From Angiostrongylus vasorum (taxonomy: Eukaryota > Nematoda > Chromadorea > Rhabditida > Metastrongylidae): a stretch of 64,000 nucleotides of DNA. Below, piece by piece: positions 55,930 through 64,000 of the stretch. The notes below the pieces were generated by a model, which made no database searches, had not been told where the DNA came from, and saw nothing but the letters and a program-made list of their open reading frames with translations. Location: NCBI GenBank assembly GCA_018806985.1, contig JADANN010000456.1, positions 1,674,001 through 1,738,000 of the forward strand, read 5' to 3'. The translations under genes and the position numbers were made by a program. Numbering within the stretch: position 1 is the first letter of the stretch; every line of letters begins with the position of its first letter.

Positions 55930-58010
55930 ACCAGGGCCGGCGACTGCTCGTGGTGACGACCCTTGAAAGGTCCAGCAATCCAACTATCGAGACTTCAGAA
56001 AACCATAAATAGCTCAAGCAACAATAAAAGGCCTTCGATACCTCACACACTAAGCATTCCGGCCCACAAAGTAAGAGTAAAAGTAAAAAGCAGAGAGGAC
56101 GAAATCATGAATTGCATAGGACTCATTAGAACCAGACCAAACCAATGCACACGGCAAACCATGGAGAGTCTTTCTTGTTCTGGACATATAAAACCAGAAA
56201 AAAGTCGTCAATCTTTGGACTCCATTTGAGGCAGGTGATTGCATAAAATTCCAGGTGATCACTCTACAAGAGTGAAAAGGTAGGAAGGCCGACATACGCC
56301 AACTTGATGACGAGACCCTTGTCATTCGTGAGGGAAGCATTCTGTGATCACAACTGTTTGCGGTGTAAGCTTTGTAGTGCACTTATCACGTTATTTTATA
56401 AGAGATCAAATCATTACGCTTGGTCATCCTTCGTCTCCTCTGCAATTGCATCAAAAGAACAACACTGTTATCAACTGCTATTCAATAAACTACGCATCAT
56501 ATGGGAGGTGATTAAATGGGTAGTATGACCAGTTGGTGAAAGTAACGCGCTACGAAAAGTCCTTCTAGACATTCGTTGTTGGAGACGTTAGTTCTAGATC
56601 AAGAAAGGTCAACCGAAAATAAATACAGGACTAGTAGAATTTACTAGAGGAGAGCGAAATGAAAGTGGAAAATGCCTAGTTAGGGTCCCAGTTCAAAGCA
56701 CCTCTCTTCACTTGACGCTCATATTTCGAGAAGAAAAGAACTTCTTGTTGTGGGAATCTTTTAACGGTGCAGCTCACACATGAATCAGCGATCAACGAAG
56801 ATTGTACTATTATGCGTACCAACAGTTTGAATGAGGGGGTTGAGCGAGCACGGTCCCAACTAAAATTTTTCCCCCAAGGAGCATTCAGGATCATAAAAAT
56901 CATTAAAAATAGCACTTGCTCGATGTCCTATACGTTGTCGATAATGAAAAAACATTGGACAGCATAGAAACTAATGTGATGCTATCAGGGGCTCGTTCAC
57001 CAAGAAGTGGACCCGTCCCATATAAGAAATCTTTGAATGATACTGTTGCTACAGCGCGAAATTGCAGTTTTTCCATCAACGTTCTACTATTCTCAAAGGA
57101 AAAGTGCTTAGACAAGGCGGCGTTGTCTCGCCAAATTTGCTTACTGCCGCACTGCAGGGGGATAACGAAATCAGTCGACTAGGATGAGAAAACCATACGT
57201 ATTGATCAAAAACTCCTATTAAATCTTCCTTTTCCCGGGGAAAAGTCACTATTTACAAAAAGTTGCTGTGAATCAGAGCCAGTGACCAATGAAGTCACTT
57301 AAGCAACGTAAAGGATTGGAATACGAATAAATCGGAAGTAAACCTGATTCATGAAGAACCAGTGGAGAGAAAGTGAACACATCGAGGTGGATGGGCATTT
57401 GATTATTGAGACCAACTTACAGTGTGCCTTAGGAGTTCAGTTAAACTAGAAAACAGTGTGAAAGAAAAAATTAAACAGAAGAAGAGGAGTTGCGTTGGCG
57501 GCCTTCAGATAACCGACTCAATTCCGTGGTCACATTTTCGACGCAGCGGTCATCTAGCACTTCGATATGCAGCCAAGAAGTGGATTGACACTCCAACCAC
57601 ATAGCGAATTTAGTCACTACGTAAAGAGTGCTTGGATAATGCCTGAAAAAAACCGAAGCACACAGCGTTTATCCGGAACGTGCAGTCCAGGTACTTAACG
57701 AAACCTAAATTCTCGAAATCCAGAAGAATACACATCGATAACGAAACATAGATGAACCGGTCGCATAACGACCAGAACAAACGATAGATGAACGAAAAAA
57801 AAATGCTGTGGAGTGGACTACAAGAGGATGCAATTGTCGCCTGGGACGACCACAGGCAGGGGCGACGTATTTGTGGCTCAAGCCAACGAGCTGTGTTCAA
57901 AACTTGGAGCGATTTATGCATGATAGAATGGAACTCGTCGATTCACCGTGCTCAAAGCAAGACCACCACCACATTCGACGACTGAGCGAAAGCGATACAA
58001 ACGGGAAATT
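55930..58010 (+). mobile_element. RTE-like LINE, subfamily II, heavily decayed (RTE4)
   Basis: No long frame survives, but the pieces are collinear with an RTE ORF. There is a possible N-terminal piece at 55935-56010, then endonuclease pieces at 56185-56350 (CIKFQVITLQE, ADIRQLDDETLVIRE) and 56360-56650 (GVSFVVHLS, TFVVGD). Next come RT palm pieces at 56916-57180 (VVDNEKTLDSIETNVMLS) and C-terminal pieces at 57520-57960 (HIFDAAV-like, MEWTTRG..GRPQAG). About 0.9 kb between endonuclease and palm appears deleted. The start is uncertain by a few hundred bases. It is the same subfamily as the minus-strand copy at 60.3-62.7 kb. Confidence 0.7.
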
Positions 58011-58482
58011 GTTGGTTCCCATAGTACTAGTGAAGGTGAGTCGCCCACGTACCCAAGTATTAATTAGTTTAGTAATGATGATCTTCTCAATAAGTTATTC
58101 CTTCACATCCTAAAAAATTAGCGAATTTTTTGTCGCACTGGACAGAGCTGCCATTTCATTCACTCGAACCGACAGTCGATCATTTGCTACGCATCCCGTT
58201 TCACATTAAAGCAATTAATCCAAGATACTGCAGAACTAGTAGAAAAAAAAGTGACAGGAAACCTGATTATATATATCTCTATTTCGGCGTTTAACAATGC
58301 GCCACTTTTTTAAGCGAAACGAAAAGATCGTTTTCCTCTAATCATACTTCAGTTCGAGTCTAGTTACATTTGGAGAGGGAAGGGAAATAATATTGGTAAT
58401 CATTAAGTACATATACTCATTGCTGCCCCAGGGTTCACATACTTCGCCGTAATTTGCTGCCTTCAGATGCGGTGGATGCATA

Positions 58483-58767
58483 AAAGGATAAAGGATGAAG
58501 CTCTAGGTGTTGGTCAATACCTAAGGGATGCGCCACGCATTCGACTTCACTAAGCATCGTTTGGAGGTGAGTGAATGCATATCTGGTCTTTACAATGACT
58601 TGCGGTGGCCTACGGATGTATCGAGCCCGTGCTGCTATCCTCGCAAGCTTGGTAACAATTTTCCGACCCCGGAGGGATGACAGGATTGGTGGGCTATGGG
58701 CGCGGGGATCAATTCCACGTGTGTGTTGCAGGGCGCTCTCCGACCAGTGCGCCACACGCGCCCTTGA
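58483..58767 (-). mobile_element. SINE-A copy with target-site duplication
   Basis: Near-complete reversed element: AGGATGAAGCTCTAGGTGTT, core AACAATTTTCCGACCCCGGA, B-box complement GGGGATCAATTCCACGTG, A-box complement AGTGCGCCACACGCGCCC. TGGATGCATA (58473-58482) and TGGATACATA (58768-58777) form a 10-bp duplication with one mismatch. Confidence 0.9.
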
Positions 58768-58769
58768 TG

Positions 58770-59630
58770 GATACATAGTGGTTTCAATAATTTGACTATT
58801 TTTGAAATAAATCTTGCTAGTTTCCTCAGCGACAAACTCCTAAACATCCATGTTACAAAGCATCGTCCCAAAGGTCGCGCATGTTAATGAATGGACGCTG
58901 CTGCAGAGAAGTGATTATCGATTATTTCTCTAGTTTTTAGTAAAGTGAATGCTTCAAACAACTTACATATGTCTTATATATAGGAAACACTCCAGACATT
59001 TTTTGTAATACGATATAGCATTTCCGGTTGGTGACTAAAAAATGCCATTCGTTTTCTTCTTAATGTAAAGAACGAACGAAATCTGCAACATGATGGATGT
59101 CAATCCATGAGTCCATGAGGACGCTTAGCTAAAATTTTAAAATGATACCAGCGCCTAAAGGGATTATTAAAGCCTATAAATATCAAGAAAATAAGCTATA
59201 AATATAGGAAATCCGATGACAATGTCGATATATAAAACTAAAGGATGATTTATTGAGCTTTAAAAAAACAACTAGGCATAGACTGCCGAAAAGCTAGAAA
59301 AATGGGAATAATTGGGAAGGATCTTCAAAAAGCATAGGGACCGCAAGAAAAGGCCGGAGGGAAGAAAGGTTTAGAAAATCGTCTAAAGAAACGATTGATG
59401 AGAACAGAATCTTAACGACAGCGAGTTACTCACTACGGCATAGTGTAACATGTTTAGACTGAAAGGGAAAACGCAGTACCTCACTTTTTGACACAGCGAT
59501 GAAAATCTAAAGCAAACTTACAGAACTAGATGTTTTTAAAAAACTTAAAAATTCTGATCAAATGGTTGGCGGTTCACACTTCGAATAAACACAACGTCTT
59601 AAAGATTTGCAAAAACGACTTGGAGATTGT
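58770..59630. other. AT-rich stretch, nothing recognised
   Basis: No repeat match, RNA gene or coding signal was seen between the SINE-A at 58.5 kb and the SINE-B at 59.6 kb. Confidence 0.4.
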
Positions 59631-59639
59631 AAATATCTC

Positions 59640-60020
59640 GCACCACTGGGGGATATCAGTTAGTCGATAAGACACATGAATGGCGTGGAAAGCGCATTCG
59701 TAGGGATGCAATTCAACAATACGGACAGCTGACCGGTTGGTTCCACTTGGAATCATTTTAGGCTCACATCGATCCCACATCGGAAAATTAGTAGCAGATT
59801 TATCTTGGAGAAACTTTCTCCGATCCTTAAAGGTTACTGGATGCCTTTGTTGAACGCGTGGGAACATCCCAGCTCGGATATTCCAGGATTCCACGAAGGA
59901 ATCAACTCAACCAGTACTAAGTTGCATCCAGAAGACCAAAAGTCTATAGCAGAAACACAGCCCTGAAGCAAAGCCACGAAGGATGGATGAACAGAAACGA
60001 ATAGAATGAAAGCAATGCTG
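59640..60020 (+). mobile_element. SINE-B copy, diverged
   Basis: A weak A-box region (ATCAGTTAGTCGATAAGAC) and TGACCGGTTGGTTCC are followed by the core (CATCGATCCCACATCGGAAA, AGATTTATCTTGGAGAAAC) and a recognisable 3' half (CAGCTCGGATATTCCAGGAT, GGAATCAACTCAACCAG). Confidence 0.5.
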
Positions 60021-60309
60021 AGACCATCAAAATAAATGGTGTGGGACCATATGAATAAATGAATAGATAAATAAATAAATAAGTAGTTAAGCAAATAGTG
60101 CTTCGATAGATGGAGGAAATCGAAATAAATTAGGGTTCTTTGAGTTTCTTATTCTAAATAATATGCATTTGCTAGTGCTTCTTTTTGAAATGAAGTGCAT
60201 TTTAGTTTGATGATCAATGAGAATTTGTGACCCTGTTTAGAAATCTACGAAAACGATTAAAATGTGTAATATGTATGTATATTAAAATAACACTGAAGTC
60301 TACTCCACA

Positions 60310-62700
60310 GTTCTCGTTATCTTCCGTATGTTCTCATAATATGACTGGTCCATCTTGTTCCGCTTTCGATGTGTGTTCTACTGCTTCTCGACCCGAAGAT
60401 GGATAGGTTTTGAAGATTCGAGCTTCTCATTCCGGCTAGATATTTTGTGTCCCGGTCATGTCTTAGAAGAGGTCGTCCAAAACTTTGTGAGTAGTGCACG
60501 GTATTCTTGACGTAGTTGAAGTATCGGCCCATGTATCTACTGCATAATAGAGAGCTGGGACAACTGTTGAATCGAGGAGGTGAGCGCAGATTTACGGCTC
60601 AACTAGGTAATTCCTCCTTCATGTTGTTCTCAATGTTCATTATACGCGTACGCCCAAGATACACATATGAGGTGGCTTCTGTAATCAGAGAACCGCACGA
60701 TTTGATCTATTCGCTTTCTCACCGTAAGTTTTCCAAGAACTGCGTCTCCTTCCGGTTTATTCCTAGTGCGACGATTTTTCTCGCCTTGTTGTGCTCACCG
60801 CTCAGCTTCTCTGCTTCGTGAGTACCTCTTAAAGAGATGGTGATGTCGTCGGCGAAACGGATGTTTGATAGGAATTTTCCATCAATACGTATGCCCTTTC
60901 TCTTCCCAATCGAGTGAATTCATTATCCACTGCAATGCGGCAGTAAATAGCATTGGCTATACGGTGTCGCCTTGTCAAACCCATTTTCCCTATGGCTACG
61001 GTGAGGAAACGATGGAAAAGCTGTATTTTCGTGGTGACGTTCCGATGACAGTCAGGTAGAGTTTTGGTGCAGGCTGGGTCCACTCTTTGGTCGACAAGCA
61101 CTGATAGGATTGCATTGGTTTCGACGCCGACAAACGGTTTTTTCTTAGTCGATAAAACTCAGGACAAGGAACAGGTGATCCTCCCGACAGATTCCTACAA
61201 CCCCCTACACGGCTTGGTTATGGTCTATGCAGCAGAATCCCTGTCGCAATCCTATTTGTTCAACTGGTTGTGCCTCATCCAAAGTCTTCGACCTGAGCAA
61301 AAGGATGATCGTCGTGAATAGCTTGTAGAGTGCACTTAGCAGGCGTACTTATCAGATGGCAGTTACTAAGATTTCTTCGCTCACTCTTCCTGGCTAGGAT
61401 GATCGGTCCCGTGGTCCTCCATTGGTCGTAGATTTTTTTTCCTTTTGGAAGTAGAATATCATGTAGGTTGCGAGAAGTACACGCAAATTGTGGCTCGTAG
61501 CACTAACAAAAACGATGTTGGTATTATCGGGTCCAGGAGCTGTGGCTTTTTAATGTTTTTCTATCGCAACTCGAACTTCAGAGAAAAGAATTCCAGGTGG
61601 CTTTTCACCAGCGGTTATTTTAGAGTTCCACACAGAGAATGTGGAACGGGGAAGGTTGCTTTAAAATTCTTTCCTTATTAATTCTGTATAATGGCGAGAA
61701 CTTTTGGTGGTCCCATCTTCGTTTACCAAGGCTGACAGCGGAACATTATATTCGCACAAGTCTTATCTCTTCGGATTCGTTCTTTTTTGCTTTCAGACTG
61801 ATTCTTCTTTGTGCTGCTTCTAACAGTTCTTTCTGCCGTATCGATGCATGTTTTCCTACAAAGCTCCAACTGACATTTATTAGTAGCCGTATTAAGCACG
61901 TTGCGATAGGATCAAGCTCCAATTTCGTTCCTTTCTCGAGCAACTCCTAACGGGCAATGGAGATGGAATCCGATCTTCTTGGATGAGCAATTGAGGGTAA
62001 TTCGACACAAGTTTTGAGACCTTCGACAAGCAGCTTGCTTTGTTCGGTCGGGTGTTTTTAATCCGCCAATAACGTTTGAGCAGGATTTCGTTTAGAATGT
62101 TCTCGTCGTGTACGCCTACATTTTTTTGTCGATGACACGAGGTCTTTTCCAGCTTACGGGTGAATCGAATGTTCACGCAAAGAAGGAGGTGATCGGACCC
62201 AGAACAGAATGATGGGGCTATCGATTTGTCAAGCAGGCACCTTCTTTTGCTTGTCAGAATATGGACGATCTCTGCATAACTCGTGCCGTCAGGAGACTGT
62301 CATGTCCAGGTGACTTTCTTTTGGAAAAACGACTTTCAGTGGAATAGGCTCGCTGCAGAGGCAGTCCTGTAAAACGGCTTCCTTTCTGATTTCTTTTCCT
62401 GATCCAAATTTTTGCGAGGTTGAAGATGGATGACTGTCATGCGATTGGAAGCGAACTCGTAGAGCCGATGAGATGGACAATGGACAGGTCGACAAGTAAC
62501 ATCAGATTATGTGGCCTCTCATTGGCTATCTCACCACCTAACTGCGTAATCGGAACACCTAGTGTGCGGGGTACTGGTGCTGGCCGTTTCTAGTTGCACA
62601 TTTTATATTCCCTATACATCTGACTAAACCTTGCAAAGGCATTTGCAGGTCTCCATCACGATAATGTTCGAGGATGATCCGGACCCAGAGACGTGATTTA
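60310..62700 (-). mobile_element. RTE-like LINE, subfamily II, decayed (RTE3)
   Basis: On the minus strand the window reads, from high to low coordinates: the endonuclease end (SGSDHLLLCVNIRFTRKLEK near 62.2 kb), the connector (LLEAAQRRISLKAKK near 61.8 kb), RT entry (GILFSEVRVAIE, TAPGPD near 61.5-61.6 kb), palm (ETNAILSVLVDQRVDPAC, KIQLFHRFLT at 60.98-61.13 kb), and an intact FADD box at 60845-60856 after GKFLSNIR. The C-terminal region follows (TSYVYLGR, then YLAGMRSSNLQNLS and TSHIMR near 60.35 kb). Frames shift repeatedly, so it is inactive. The endonuclease N-half above about 62.5 kb is only weakly readable. Confidence 0.82.
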
Positions 62701-63179
62701 TTCCTGGTCTTTTTTTTACCTAATTGGAATGCTTTATATGGTTACAGATTTCTGACGTACACGTAAGACGAGGTTTCGAAAATCGTGAACGGAAAAATTG
62801 ATGTATACCGCCTGTGAAAGATTTTTTAAGGTGGAAAACGACAAAATGAAGACTTCCATCTTAGATAAGAAGTGATCGGATAAGGTGAAGAAAACAAATG
62901 ATGACACAAAGTGCGAACACCTAGGACAAATATAAATCCTCTGCAAGAGGCCTCTTTAGTAGAGGTCGATAATTCATTAGCAATCAACACCACATTCACA
63001 TTGTTTACGAACACCAAACAAATGTCAACAATTAACTCTAAACAACACTTCAGACATGGAAAAAATCATCTCGTGATACTGAAATATGAAGTATTTGCAA
63101 CTGTATTTTTTAGACGGTCGTCATTTAACCTCTTTAATAACAATCAATACCTTATTGGATTGTTATACCCACATGAGGT

Positions 63180-63935
63180 TGATAAAGATGCACCTTATTC
63201 CATTGATAGGCTAGCACGAGGGTGTTTCCACATAATTATTCGGCTAAAGGTTCAACATTTTCGTCTTCCTCAGACCCGATGATCCGAGCCGATGGTCCAC
63301 AGTTGTTCGCATTCTTCTCGATATGGTGTCTTTGTAGTTGTTTCGAGTAGAATTTCCTTCAGTTTAGCACCCTTTACATGAGGCAATCTCACCCGGCAAG
63401 GCTCTTTCATACAGGACGGTTGTTTTTGACGTGAGTATCCGTTGATAAATTATTTTAATGTTTAACTCTGCAGAAGTCGGCTTTAGATAAAAGTGCACGC
63501 AGCGAAGTAATATCGTAGGCTTTGAGAAAGACCAAGGCGTCGAAATGCAAGCCAAATAAATATGTGGTAACACCCTCGTGTTACCTTATCAATGGAATAA
63601 GGGACATCGATCATTTATATTGAGCTTAAATCAAGGACGTTTACAACGACATTACTTCGCTACGTGCAGGGTTACCTAACACCAACTTCTGCAGGATGGA
63701 TTATCTGCTGAAAAACAAATTGTTATCAGTGAATAGTCGTTAGCAACGACAACTATCCTGTATAAAAGAGCGTTGCCGAGCGACCTTGCCTCATCAGAGC
63801 GGTGCTCCACTGAAGAAGATCCGTTTCGATACGACGACGAAGACACCACGTCAAGAAGACAAACTCTGAGGAAGACGAAAACGTCAAAACGTTAGCCAAA
63901 AAGACATCGTTATCAACCTCGTCTTGCCTTAACAA
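63180..63935. mobile_element. Interlocked pair of family D foldback elements
   Basis: Arm 63233-63470 is the reverse complement of 63690-63930 (ATGATCCGAGCCGATGGTCC versus its partner; CAGGATGGATTATCTGCTG). In addition 63188-63232 pairs with 63560-63603 (ACCCTCGTGTTACCTTATCA, ATGGAATAAGG). The two palindromes overlap, so one element probably inserted in, or recombined with, another. Confidence 0.65.
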
Positions 63936-64000
63936 TCCAGGAAGATATTTCCAAATACCTTCATCAGAACTCCTACAACTACATTTTCACAGCAGAAAAT

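Overview
The window looks like a gene-poor, AT-rich stretch of an animal genome, most probably a clade V (strongylid, hookworm-like) nematode. Three things point there. The one recognisable host gene is a two-DM-domain transcription factor of the MAB-3/DMD-3 type, an architecture known from nematodes. Its introns use nematode-like acceptors (TTTCAG/TTTTAG). The four decayed LINEs closely resemble, from memory, RTE-type endonuclease-reverse transcriptases that are very abundant in hookworms. The species is inferred, not proven.

Host gene: positions 1-20864, minus strand, carry four exons (20794-20864, 20050-20236, 10646-10746, 1-144) that splice in perfect phase. Together they give 167 residues with two complete DM domains, all 16 zinc ligands present. 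The gene continues past position 1 at its 3' end, and its 5' exon or exons lie upstream of 20864. Two introns are 9.3 and 10.5 kb and are filled with repeats. A CpG-rich patch with a CRE-like site near 38.0-38.3 kb is a speculative promoter/first exon. Other host genes could not be supported.

Everything else is mobile or repetitive DNA. (1) Four decayed RTE-like retrotransposons in two subfamilies: I at 24.34-26.88 and 52.16-53.71 kb (+); II at 55.93-58.01 kb (+) and 60.31-62.70 kb (-). (2) Three tRNA-derived SINE families with A- and B-box-like motifs. SINE-A is about 280 bp, with at least eight good copies, five with readable target-site duplications. SINE-B is diverged and shares a central core with A. 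SINE-C is about 300 bp and includes a palindromic 796-bp composite at 23.12-23.92 kb bounded by a 10-bp duplication. (3) A foldback family whose outward ends carry a conserved hairpin motif (CTGAAGAAGGCG..CGCCGAAAC, then AATAAA) repeated at least 15 times; nearly full inverted-repeat copies lie at 3.0, 22.3, 51.6 and 63.2 kb. (4) Microsatellites (GT, AAT, CT, CAA, GTC), several sitting on or next to SINE or foldback sequence, and two three-unit minisatellites (32.0 and 34.8 kb).

Most open frames over 60 codons in this window are chance frames, microsatellite translations or repeat fragments. The remaining unique DNA between repeats is described as holding nothing recognisable. No prokaryotic features, CRISPR arrays, rRNA or functional tRNA genes were seen.
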